From Galaxea fascicularis (taxonomy: Eukaryota; Cnidaria; Anthozoa; Scleractinia; Euphylliidae): a stretch of 64,000 bases of DNA. The notes under the pieces were generated by a model, which saw only the letters and a list, made by a program, of their open reading frames with translations, was not told where the DNA came from and did no database searches. Shown piece after piece: positions 39,601 through 52,735 of this stretch (position 1 is the stretch's first letter; each line of letters opens with the position of its first letter). Location: assembly GCA_948470475.1 (NCBI GenBank), contig OX419337.1, forward strand, positions 36,897,536-36,961,535, written 5' to 3'. Both the position numbers and the translations under genes were made by a program.

Positions 39601-42600
39601 GGAACCTTTTTATACGTTCGTTGAGGTTGAGATTTGCCAAAATTTTAAGAACGTGCCAAGAACCTACCCAGGTTGAGAATCAGTAAGAACCTTTGTGTTC
39701 AATGCTTTTTGTAAAAACCAAATTTACCAAGAGTTGGTTGGCGCGACATCTTGTTGGCGGCATCAGAGTATGCCGCACAAGAGTCCCGCTAATTCGTGTT
39801 GCGTGGTTTTATAGCCCCATGGGAACGTTGTCCTCTGATTCACATGAATAGGGGACGTTTTTCATTACAGCTGCATATTGCACCTCTCTCACAGCCATCG
39901 AACTAGATCGCTCTAAAAACCCTTGTTACACGCTGGAGATTTTACTTCAAGATACTTAACTAAGAACAAATTTGAGACCGTTTATGCTCTGAAGGAAACT
40001 CAAACACTTAAAGATATTGAATTGTATTTCTAAAGCTATCAATCTAACGAAAGGCCACACTTTAAAATTTTAGCCGCACTCTTAGGGTAAAACTGTCTTG
40101 TGAATCCTTATCACTTTATAAGGAAAACGTCTTGATATTAATTCGATAGCTTACACTCAAGGTTAATCGTTTTCCGGAAAAGTTGACTCAGAGCATGACA
40201 GGGTTAACACGACCACCAACAATGCCAGAAGAGAACTTTCTTGGGTTCATCTTCAGAAATATGCACTTTCATGTTATCGTTAAATAAATGTTATCGTTCT
40301 TGGGATTTCGTTCACAATCTCAAACGGTAGTCGCAAATTATTTGACAAAGGCTTCACTCTTCGAGAATTAGGGATAAATGAGGTGGAAGACTTAGACAAG
40401 CTCAAATGTTCTCGAAAGTCCGTGACTAGACGAAAGAATTAGAGTGTAATTAACCGAAGGTTACCCTATGCAACCGTCATGTTTCTAGGGCCAATATTAG
40501 CAGGGCAGGTTTATATCGGCATTCCTCAATTATCAGTGACGGCTGTCTCAGTGAAAAGTTTTCTAGTAGACGTTTATTCCGGTTTGTCTGATTTCAAGTT
40601 GGTGAAGGTGATGTTAAACCACCAAAATTGGCTGAATTCCTGTAAGCAGTGAGGCTGGGTTGTGTCGCGATTAGCGTGGTCAAATAGTAGGGCAATCTTA
40701 TTTACTTAATATTTTCGCCGATCAAAGTGTGTAATCATTTATAACCGTGCCAGAAAGCATGTATGTTTGCTAGTTCTAGAAATCGTGCGATATCGCGCCT
40801 CTTACATCCTTTTCAAATTGACGGGAGAATTATAGTGATACCAGTTAAGCTCGTGCTTTCTTTTTCTTTGCAGCTTAAAGATCGTCTGGAAATTTGCGAG
40901 GGACATCTAGAAAAAGGAGGCTTAGCCCTGGATCTTCCTCGAGCGAAACAGTCTCTCGCCCATCATGAAGAACAGATGAAGGACATTGAAAATGCCGCCA
41001 TGAGAACGTTCTGTCGAGGCGAAGAACTTATAGATTATTTAAAACAATCAGAGATTGAACTTCGCATCAAAGATCCATTAACTTTAGAGAACATAGACGC
41101 GCAAACGCACGTTCATAATTTATTAGAGGTTTTACATCGAAAGAGGAGAGATCTTCGGGATTTAGCGGAGGAGAGGAAAATTAAACTAGAACAGAATTTG
41201 TTGTTGCGTCAATTGGAAAGTGATGCAAAACAGGTGAGTCGGTGAGCTGTTTAACTCTTGAATTATCCCCACGGTAGAAACGCTTGGACAACAACAGAGT
41301 CGTGAGAATTCACCCGATGATCATGACCGAGTGTAACGAGGAGGGTGGCGTAAAGTGGGTCTGTTTCGACACAGGAATAGGGTTGGGATACATTTATCCT
41401 AGCCACCTGTAAGGGTTATAATTCTTAAGCGGCTTAAAATGATCTTTTTCGTCAATGTTCGTCTTGATTTTTGTGAATTTGTCGGTTGGGTTCAAGCCGA
41501 CGTTCCCATTCTCTGCGCAGATTCTTACTTGGACCCCTAATCTCGTTATAAGTGCTCCTTTGTGTTCGTCTTTAACTCGGTCTTTCTCGTAGGTTGTCGG
41601 CTGGGTTCGGAATGGCGAAGCTATGCTTTACGCCAGCACCGAACTGGGGACATCTCTTGTTGAAGCTGAAGCCCTCTTGAGGGAACATGAGGAGTTCCAG
41701 AGGGCAATTGAGGTATTAGAAACTGTGTACCATCTAACTTCTAAACAGCAAAACACGTTGCTCTGGTAGCTGTTAAAAACCCGTGTAAACATGTACAAAT
41801 ATCGTGTGAACTCGCACAAATAATTGGGTGTGAACACGCGCAAGTTTTAATTTTGCCGCACGCGGTTCACGTTTCCCAAACGACATCCCTGCGCCCAGTT
41901 AGCGAGTGAATGTGCCCAGAAGACGTGATAACTCAGTTCCATTCGGGGTTGGAAAAAGTCTTTAGTGAACGTTTTGGCGAGGGTATTTCTTTGGTCTTTT
42001 GTGAGTTTTACACATGGATATTCGCTGTTTTCATTTGAGGCACTAGAAATGATCCACAGAAGAAAGAAAGGAAAAAAAATGCTGTGAGTCACGAGTTTGT
42101 TTTGTTTCAGAAAACATGCCAGAGCGCCACTGAAGTACAACACCGCGCGGAAAAACTCATCAAAGATGGCCACTTTGATCCGGACGCCATTTGGAGCTGT
42201 GCGGATAATATGAGCAGGCGCTGGCAACATCTTATGAGTAAATCTGAGGAGAGAAGAAAAGTTGTCACGGCCTCTTACAGCTTCTTCAAATCTGCTGAAC
42301 AGGTAACAGTAAGTGTTATAGTGAAAACACGAATTAATACAGACTCAGTCGGTATTAGTTCGTATTTTCTATAAACACTAGTACCAGTTAATAACCAATG
42401 CATGTGTTGGAGGTTATCACGTGTCGTGGTAGTGTTGTGACACTGAGACTGGTCTCATGAAGTGAAGAAGTGGGCGCTGCGAGAGTCTGCCTGGAATGAG
42501 ATAGTCGTACTCACTATGCAGCCCATTCGTTTAGCCCTTCAAACCTTGAGATCAAAATATAAATTCTCATTTGTTGCCCTACACATTTCCTATAGAAGTA

Positions 42601-45600
42601 GTAGGGAGAAATTGTTAAATATCCTTAATCCTCAGGACCACTCTGTTTAAAGCGTTGACATTAAGTGAATGGGAATCCCCTCCCTGTTATGATCACTTCC
42701 CTATCAAGTTTTCCTCACTTTAAGAAAAAACTGCTAGTTTTTAATAAAATAATTACTGAATTGACTAGGCCGCTCACTTGCAGCACCATTTATGCAAGCA
42801 TATTGTCAGTATGTACAAGGTGGCCTCAACTAAAAGCCTGGTGGTTTCTAGAGGTCACCTTGCCACACATTGTACTTTTTAACCTGTAAATATATTAGGA
42901 AAAAGGCAAATAAATAAATAAATAAAAATAAATAAAAAACGGGTAACAATAATTTATTGTTCAGTCGGTCGGTCGGTCTGTCTGTTGGTCGCTTGTTCAG
43001 TCATTGATTTTGTTCGCCTCTTGGGATGGGCGGGAAGGTCCATCCGTCATTGACGGTCGGACCGTTCGCCCGTCCGTCAGTGAGTTATATAGTGGATAAT
43101 TTCATTCATACAGTTGTGAGTAAAAATTTACCTGCCAACAGGTTTGATAAACCGCTGATATTGTTATAGTTCATACCTATAATTAACAGCAAACGTTATC
43201 GCATATTTCGGTTAATATCTTGTTGGTTGATCAACTCTTCTAACAATGCTTTGCTAATCTGTTTCTGATTGACCAGTTTGAAAGTCTAAACAAGGAAGAC
43301 TTAATATTTCCTTGACAATTTTTAACTATTTTTTTTCATAAATCTCTCCACAGGTTTATTTACTAATGGATCGCTTGTCGCGCGAGTATAAGCTTGAAGA
43401 AGGCGATCCGTGTAGTAAGCTCATAGAAACAGAACCAGTGAAACGCCTTGAAGGAATGAAAGCGATAGTACAGAGTTACGACGAGGACAAAGATTCTATC
43501 TCCACGGGCCTGCTTGAAGTGAAGCGTAACGCTGACTCATTTCTAGCAACGATCGCGCCCACAAGCATCGAGCGAACAGATGTGAATCTAGAGCGTGTAG
43601 AGTGTCAGGTGAAGGAAATACAGGAACAGCTGAGGGCGCAGGAACAGCAAGTGTTGGACGTGTGGAACGTCAGAAGAACGCTAGCGGATTACTGCTTACA
43701 ATACCTCGAACTCGAGCAATGCGCTAAGAAGGTAGGTGTGGCTAAACGCGACTTGTAGAGTGTTCACATCAAAGGCTTGAGTTACTGTGAGGAAAATAGT
43801 TGGGAATATTTCAGCGAGGTTGAGGTAGCTAGTGGTAGATATTTACTGAGCCGTGAAGTGGTGAGGTAAGTATCCACCACTAGCAAGGGACACATACTGT
43901 AACAGTGGGGTAATGGAGCTCAGAAATGATATTCTGAATTCATTTATCACTGTCAGCAATCACGATTTTACGGCGAGTTGCTCGGAGATGAATAGCAATA
44001 TTGCTATCCCGCGTTTGAGTAGCCAATCAGAGCGCGCGAAAACGTGCTATCCACTGTTTTAGTATATACTAAACTCTTCTATTCCCGCCCTAAATCTCGA
44101 CGTTTTGTGCCGGCAATTCCATTACACCACCAGTCTACGTATCAACCACTCAGATTTCTAACGGAATATTTCTCACGTTCTTTAGGTCGACTATTTTCTC
44201 CTTTCGTTGGTTGACCTTGTTAACTTTCAACCGTATTTAACTCTCTCCCCCGAATTCTGAAAATATCGAACATGATTTAAGGACATGGCACAGTAACGTC
44301 AAAACCACGTCACCAAGTCACTAATAGAGAACTTTAGCAAAGAGGACGGTAACGGCAACGAGAACGCCACAAACAACAGGCTTAATGAGCAAAACAATAC
44401 TCTGCACGTGCGTTTTACGGTTTTGTACATTTCTTTTCCGTCCTCTGCAAAACAACAACGTCAAATGACCAAAGTTTAGGTTTTCTCGAGAACGTGAGCG
44501 CATGACGGTAAATTTCTAGGGTGGGGAAGGCAAAAAGAGCGAGAAAGCGAAGGAAGAAACGCCTGACACAAACAGCTTCTCAGAAGCCTTCCACCACCAC
44601 ACAGCGCGTGTTATAATTAGCCAATCAAAATCACTTCCGGTAACTGTCATGTGTCATGAGAGTAAACTTCAATATGGCGTCCGTAACCCCTGCGCTGGAA
44701 GCTTGACTTCCGGTTGACTCACGTGACGTTTCTTATTGTCTTTTGACCAATTAGCGTAACATCCAGAATCTGGATGTTGGACACAAGCCAATCAATGGCT
44801 TTGTGTCAGGCCCTTCTCCTCTTCCTTCCCCTCATCCCCGCTTCCCCGATAGGGCCTGATACTCAGGCTAGTAAATTTGTGTTTCTTTTTTCTTACTTTA
44901 GCGCCGTTCTTAAAAATTTAGACAGTTCCTCAGCATTTTCCATGTCAAACAAATTGAGATAATCGCCAAAGAGTTAGAAAACCGAGAAGTAATATTTTGA
45001 AATGACGTTTACGTTGCCGTCGCCGTCGTCGCTGCTAAAGCTGCTTAATTTACCAACACGGAGACCGAGATGCCAAAAGTCGCGCTTTCCTGTCAAAATG
45101 TTGTTAGTCTTTCGTCTACATCTTAGCTGTGTTGTCTCTTGTCGTTAGCATTTGTTGTTTCTTTCCAGGCTCTCGACTGGATTCACGACAATGGTGAGTG
45201 TTATTTGTCCTCACGGATGGGCGAAGGAGAAACAGACGCGCAAACAAAACAACTTCTTGATCAGCATCAAGAATTCAAAGAGACTTCCGAGGTATATGAA
45301 TTGGTGTGTGCAACTTTTTCGTTCATTTTTTATTTTGTTTCATGTGGTTTACATTTCTTCGTTTGGTTTTCATTTCTTCTTCGTTTAGTTTTCATTATTT
45401 CATTTGTTTTCATTATTTCGTTCAGTTTTTATTATTTCATTTCGTTTTCGTCATTTTATTTTGTACACGTTGGCCAGTACCGGTCACCTCTGCAGTAAAA
45501 CAGGTGTTGTTGAGTTGGTTCCTTTATATGTCTTGAACTTGTTTGTGTCTGTTGATTTTGGCGAGATGTGAAAGATGGCACAGGTTCCCACGGTCAGGGA

Positions 45601-48600
45601 AAAGCAGGGATTTTTTTTTCAAGGATAAGGGCATCGTGCAATCAAGTCAGGGGAATTTTAAATTCTGCCTGAAAGTCAGTGAAAAGCCAGGGAATTTTAA
45701 TTCGGCAGCCATTAAGTCTAGGAGGAAGATTCCTTGCAAAGTGTTGCTTAGTAGGGGCGATGCTGTTTCCAAAAATCCACTTAAAGGAATTAATTTTCTT
45801 GGTTCCATTGCTGACTTTATTGCCCAACGTTTTTTTAAAAAGAATGGTGAGTGTGCATCTTTCTGTTAGGGCTGAAGAGGAATAAATAGACAGACAGTTC
45901 TTCGTTTTCTAATAATAAGGTTTACAAATTTGACCTACCCACAAGTAGCTAATGCTAAGATATGTAGGTCATGTAGGAAGTTTAATAAGGCCAAGTGTGA
46001 AGATAAATGTACAAGGGCATAAATCACAAAAGGTCAATCATCTCCAAACCGCTGTTAACTGAATCCTCGATGATCTCTAGCAACAGCAAATCCGTGAGAG
46101 GGTGAAAACCATGTTACAACAGGCCGAAACTCTGATCGCCAAGTCATGTTACCATGGTGATGGGATCAGACAGTGGGCTACTGCTGTGGAGAAGAGATAC
46201 AAGGACTTCGCGCGGCGGATGCGAAAATACCGAGCCAAACTCGAAAACAAGCTTGGATACACTTCATCCGACAACGAGGTAAGAAAACCTCCTTAGTCCT
46301 GACTCTGTAGTTGTTTAACCTTTTTAAAACCCCAAGAGTGATCAACATCAAATTTCTCCTTGTAATTTCAACACCTTATAAAACAGAGTGGTCAGGAGAA
46401 TTAAGGACAAGATCACACATGATGAATGAATTTGCTTGATATTTTAACAACTTCTCCCTACCTAAACAGCACCACAGGAAAGTATTGCTCGGTAGCTTTC
46501 ATTTGATTGGCTACATTTATACGTTACACCCACGCTCCACAGCATATATAATAAATAAATATTGCTGCCAGAAGGTGCGGTCACACGTGCACGTAAACGT
46601 CAGACCAACATAGTAGGCACAAAAGTGTTTTCCGTTCAGTCATAGCAAGTTTTGGAGTATCCACCCTTGGGGATCTCACGTACACACTCAAACAATAGAA
46701 CCACTTTACTCCACTTTGCTTTAGTACCCACAAAAAGTCGTTTTCAGATGCTAATTTAATTCGTATTTGCCGATAATTTGTGGTCAGTTGTTATTGAAAC
46801 TGCCTCATTTAATGAGAAATGCTTTTACTGGCTATTGTGTATAGATTGGCAGTTTGATTTTATCGACTTTTCTTCAGTTATCATAACTGACGGGCTCGCG
46901 CATTGTGCGGTGGAAGAATTTATCGAGCGATCGCCAGCACCTCCTTCTAGAAACACTCGGAAATTATTGTGATTTTAGTCGTTTATTTTAATTATCTTAT
47001 TTTCGTTTTGTCGAAATTTCTGGAAAAGACCGAGTTCAACAGACATTAAATTAGAAAGAAAATGGAAATAGGAAGCTTTATTGTTTTTTCGGTGTGTTAC
47101 GTGGAATTGTACGTGGGGAGCGTTTTGCAGAGAATCGGAACTTGATATGGTTCCAGATGTACCATCGTCACTGTTGACAGGAATACTTGTAAGCCATTAG
47201 GTGTAAAAGATACATACAGTGTTAACACACAGAGGTTTCGGACAACAATGAAGTTTTCAACAAAGAACAGAATAAAAAAATTCAAATTTTATTGGAAACA
47301 ATGTTAGAAAGGGTACATCTGCGTAGGAGTCGAATTTTGAGTAACAATAGAGATGCTTTGAATGTTAGTCATTTCCTCGAAAAGAGAGTTGTTTTGGAGC
47401 AAGATTGTGTTCCTGTATAGGTAGAAATTAGAAAGTAAAATTGCCTGAAATGGTTTATCTGTGAAGCGAACGAGATGTGCTGAAAACTGTGGTAGCCTTT
47501 TCAACTATACTCTTTAATCTCCGAAAAGGTGTTTTATCAGTCCGAAAGCATATCTTATCATTGAATGTTCGTTCGAGCAACGACCGCAGTCTTATTTTAA
47601 TTGTAAATGTCGCCGAGGAAAGTATGAAACGAAAGCTTGAAATTGAAAGTAGCCTAAAAGTGGTCTTTTCTTGAACACGTTTTGACAAGTTGCACTTGCA
47701 GACAATCGCCGCGATTTTGCTAAAACTGGGCTAAGTTCGAAGAGACGTTAATAGCGATATTCTTAGTTTTTAAACGTTTATATTTAATTTCGCAAAGCTG
47801 TGTTTACGATGTTTTCGCCAGAGTGCTCACAGTCTCGTTTTACATATAACAGCCTGACGACAAAGGTCTTGAAAATACCGCGAAAGTTAAATATAGGTAT
47901 AATCTGCGAACAAATTCGCCGGCGAACTACAAGTGACATTACTGCGATGTTACTATTTGCTTTCTAAAATCTGTCTCGGGGTTAGTGTATCGACCGCAGG
48001 CTTGTGTTGAATGGCTGACTTTGCCAGCGCAGGTGAAACTGTTTTATAAAGTCGACCGCATGTAGCTCTTTTCCTGTCTTTGTATTCAGTCTCAGCCAAG
48101 GGCCCGGTTCGCGGTTGAATACGCAAATCCGAAAGTACCACCGGTCATAGCATTACTAATTAATATCCAAACTGTTTCCTCTTTTTGTTCATAATCATTC
48201 GTGTTTTGATGTTCCTCGGACCAGGGATGCCTCACCTGGCATAGCTTAGACGCCATATCACGGGTGTTCGTCGGCTATAAAACCGAAACGATTTAAGAAA
48301 TAAGGGGCTTTCGTCAAAAGATTCTCTACTGACGAATATATTGTGTTCGTGAGACTTGTGCGTCCGCATACGTCGAGGATTGATGTCGAATCAAATCAAA
48401 GGATTTTGACGTCGGAAATTTGATTCTTTGTTTCTCAAAGCGACAGATTGGAATGGTTTGAAAAACGCGGAAACTTGAGACTGTCTGTGGACCATTCAAT
48501 AGAAATGTGGCCGCTAATAAGCGCGTGAGAATCGCGTTTTAATTGCCAAGAGTTGTGTTTGTTCAACGAGGAGTGTCTGGAGTACTAAACAGATTGAGCT

Positions 48601-51600
48601 ATAACACAGAACTTGGATCAGGAGAAGAAAATTCGCGTGTTGTCGCATCAGAATGTGGATTTACGCTTAAAAGAATTGGCGACAATTCTTCCACTACTAT
48701 GTTTGCCGTGTGTGGTTTTTCTGTTCGTTTTCTAAAACGCTGAACAGAGCGATTGGCAGTTTTGTCGAAGCGCGTTACAATCTAGCAATGGCGGATGATG
48801 ATGAATTTATGGACGGTTCATTCAGCTCGGATGAAGAGACCAATAATTTGAGTTACAGTTCGCTGACTCTCTTTTCTTCATTACTCTGTATTGACTCGCA
48901 GGATGAGGTGGAGTGGCCCAGCTTGCAGTCTCTGCATGCTCAAGGTCAACAGCAGCAGCAAGCGTTCGCGCTCAGAGAGACTTCAAAGGACAGCGGTATT
49001 CATGAGATGACCGAAGAGAAAAGGCGCTCAGCCAAGAGAAAAGAGTAAGTGACGAAATAAGCTGCAGTAGGGAGGGGAGGGTCGGTGCGCAACGCCTCGC
49101 AGAAGAATGCGACAGTTGAAAGTTTTGGGAAGAAGTGCAAAGAATTTAAAAACAAGTTTTTCCTTGATCGTTTAGGAGACCACAGCATTGTTATTCAGAG
49201 AAGAAACAATTAAGTGTGGATTTTGCAATTTGGGTGAAAAAAGCAGATAGCAAAACAAAACAAGAATAATCTTTGTAAATCTCATCTTATTCCATTTCTA
49301 GACTGTGATAATGGATGGAAATTTTTTTCCGGCCGATAAGAGCTATAATTATGAGCGGAATTTTGGCAAGAGAGTGCAGCTATTTGGTATTTTTAGTAAG
49401 AAATGCATAGCACGCGCGACGTAAATTTAGCTTTGAAAAATTCGTATTTTGCTTGCGCGTTTCTTGACCTGTAATAAACAGTTTGGCGTAACAATCGCAG
49501 GAAAAAGCTGTTTCCGGCGTCTTTAATCCGTTTGGTGGTTTCAAGAAATTGTTATATTGTTCCTAAAATATACAGGAAAGAGATATTGCTTTCGGTGTTG
49601 AAATATCTTGTTTTAAGGTACGTCATTCACATATTTTATGAGGCTTCAAGAAACGAGAGATCTTGTCTAAAATTCGCTGCTGTTTAATTTCCTATTTGTT
49701 AATTAACTGTATACCATAAAGCTAGACATTTATATTAACGTTGTCAATGCAGGCCATAATGAGATTTCGTGTTGTTTTTTAATTTGTTCATCCTGTTATT
49801 TTTATACTATACGAGACAGTAAAAGTAACGAGCACTAATTAGAAAGAGATAAGGCAACAAATTACTTAATATTTTCTTAATTACCTTCATCGTCCCATTC
49901 AATTTGTTGAGAAAATTAAGAAAATTGTCCGTCATTAGGTCTCGATATACGCCCATGGAACGAATCGGTCTCTTTGTTTTCGCCGTTTTGTTCTCAACTT
50001 CGTAAACACTTTGGGTCGATTCAACCCGACTATATAAACTACGTCCCTTTAAGTAGTGTCCAGACAGACTTTACTCAGAATTAAACGAATAATTATTGCT
50101 AAAAATAATAATTAAGTAAATAAGCGGCGTATACTTTGGCGGGCTGCTTGGGTTTTTGTCTCAGCATGTAACTAATAGGCCCTTAAAGTCTCCAAAGAAA
50201 GTGTTTGTTTGGAATACGTTTCTTTTGCCGGGGTAAATCTGACTTTGTTCTGCTCTTCAGTGATTAATCAGTTGTTAATAAGATTGTTTCTTTTTTACCC
50301 CAGATTTATCATGAATGAGCTGCTTCAAACAGAAAGAACATACGTCGCTGATTTAAACTGTGTTATCGAGGTAAGGAAATCCCCCCGTTGATGTTATTTG
50401 TTAGGCGGTTTAGTTGTGTTGTCGGTCTTTAAAAGAATTCCAGAGACTCGGCGACGACCAGTGGTGATTTGGTCCACTTGACCTTTCGCGCGCTTGGTAC
50501 CGGCTGCAGTTTAAAGTCTTGTTTTTAATTGCTTGTTTCTGGCAAGCGGTGCCGATGTGGTTCACTTTCCCGCGCTTTCCTCCAGTGACCTCAAAATTTG
50601 CTCGAGTTTCCCGCGCTTTTTGTCGCTGACAATTTTTTATGCTTTGCTCTGATTGGTGTAGTTGGCAAGGAGCCCTTCGCTGTGATTGGCTAATCGTGGC
50701 TCGTTGCATTTTGTTTTCCCCGTGCTTCACGCACCGGCAAATTGACGTGGCAGGCTTTGTGGATGAATGTCAGCATCAAACTTGCACTTATACTTTGGTA
50801 AAATATGCACTTGTTAACGCTTCATTTTTGTTGTCACTGTAGAATTACTTGAGTGCGATGACGAACAACTCGGATGTCCCAGCAGGTCTTGCAGGAAAAG
50901 AAAGCATCATTTTCGGCAATATTGAGGACATATACTACTTCCATAACAGGTATGATTTAGTGGTGCTTCACGTTTTCCGTTTTTGCCTGCCTGGATGCAA
51001 AGTCTAAACTGTCTTTTAAGGGCCATTGTCACGCTATTGTACCATCATTTTAAAATGCTTAAAACTGCCAATGCATCAGTGGAAACTTTAAAATAATGGT
51101 CTAGTTTTGCTGCTAAAGACTGTGGTACTGCATTGACAACATAAACTCCTGTATTCCAGCAAAGATGACGAGGATTGAAATGGATTGAAATTTGAAAAAA
51201 CTTGCCAATTTTTTCAAATTTCAAGCTATGCATTGAAAAAGTCACCCAAAAAATAATTATGGTTATTTCTCCCTGCTAAAATTACATTGGAATTTACCTT
51301 GCTGATTCTGTAGGAGCATTTTTTGCAAGATCAACGGGCAAAAGGAGTAATTTTGGCAGCATTAAAACAAAAACAGCAAAAATCCGGGTGACAGTGCTCC
51401 TTCAATTGTATCCTACTTTGTTATTGATCCTGTAACAGCCCTATTCTGTTCTTCGCGTTTTCAAAATGCGAGTACTGCTCTCAGTAAAGAGACTTTAAGA
51501 GTGTCACTCCCTACGCCCTTTGCATAAGTTGCCTTATAAATAATAGACACAATTTTTATAATGTGAAATGTTTGGTTAAAACATGTCTTTTAAGGCGTGC

Positions 51601-52699
51601 CTTCATTCGTAATGATTTAAAGATCCAGAATCTAGTAACATGCACGGGAATATCCCGTTGTCCTTAAGAAATACGTTTGACTGTTTATATCACGTGAATT
51701 TTTTTTGTATGTTTTGAAATCGTTAATGTAATATCTCTATTGCGCTTATTTATAATTATAAAATATCGGGTGTTCGTACGAAAATCAATATGCTTACCTT
51801 CTATCGCTTTCGACCAAAACAAAACGTGGAATAAGCTACCAGTCTCTGCATTTTGCATACCGTATCATTAAGAGTTTTTTATTGAGTAACTGTACTTAGT
51901 TCAAAGAGTCACCTGATGGTTTTCATACCTGATTTTGCAGCACGTTTTTGCAAGCTTTGGAAAAATACGAAACTAATCCGGAAGACGTTGGTGAAGCGTT
52001 TCAGGAGTGGGTACGTTAAGCATCTTAATTACTCTTTACACAGCTGGCCCAGTTGTTTAAAAAATGGACAACCTTATCCAGCGGATGCAATGATTACAAA
52101 TAGTTCTTTTATCTGTTGGGTATTGACTGTTAACAACTCACGCCTAATCTGTAGCCAATTATTACAAACAAAGCAGTCAATATTTCGGCACGTGAAAATC
52201 TTTATCCTTTGTTGAAGCTTTTATAGACACACCAAAGTGACCCTTTCAAAGAGGCCTTCCAAAGGGTACAGGTCTGGTGTCGCTTTGTCGCTCGTTTACG
52301 ACGCTCTGTCGCCTGTTTAGTCAGGAGCAAATGTCACTGTCGCAAAGGAAACAAAGAGGAATTGCAAGTGAATTGTCCCTGTCGCAAACTGTCGTGCTTT
52401 TTCTACTAATTTCTGTTGGTTGTCAGTGTTTTGGGAGAAGATAAGCGCCTGTTTTCGAAGTCATGTCGCTTCTACCGGTCTTGGAAGGCCTCTTGAAAAA
52501 AAAGTATACTTCTCTTGAGCGTACGAGGTGTGCTTGGTGAGCAAAAAACGAGACGAGGAAACGACTCAGCCTTACAACAAATAAGATTTTGGTATTATCA
52601 ACAGAGTTGATAAATGTAAATTGACCACCGTACGGTGGTCAATTTACATTTACATTTATCAACTCTGTTGATAATACCAAAATCTTTGTGTACTACTTC

Positions 52700-52735
<36 letters not shown>

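Larger units (their letters stand above)
36550..40873 (+). other. Intron 8 (4.3 kb)
   Basis: CpG-rich intron. Holds a single degenerate 106-bp unit (38366-38440) and an inverted array (38860-39180). Other parts, 36.6-38.3 kb and 39.2-40.8 kb, show no repeats or coding similarity I recognise. Confidence 0.7.
46279..48901 (+). other. Intron 14
   Basis: 2.6 kb. It begins with a TTAACC MITE fragment (46315-46460) and a 106-bp unit fragment (46465-46520). Beyond 46.6 kb it is CpG-rich and apparently unique; from 48276 it has the features of a promoter and 5' leader (see separate entries). Confidence 0.7.

Noticed and set aside
40763..40873. Upstream ATG as an alternative start for exon 9
   Set aside because: Same reasoning; the extension has no conserved feature and a good acceptor separates it from the exon.
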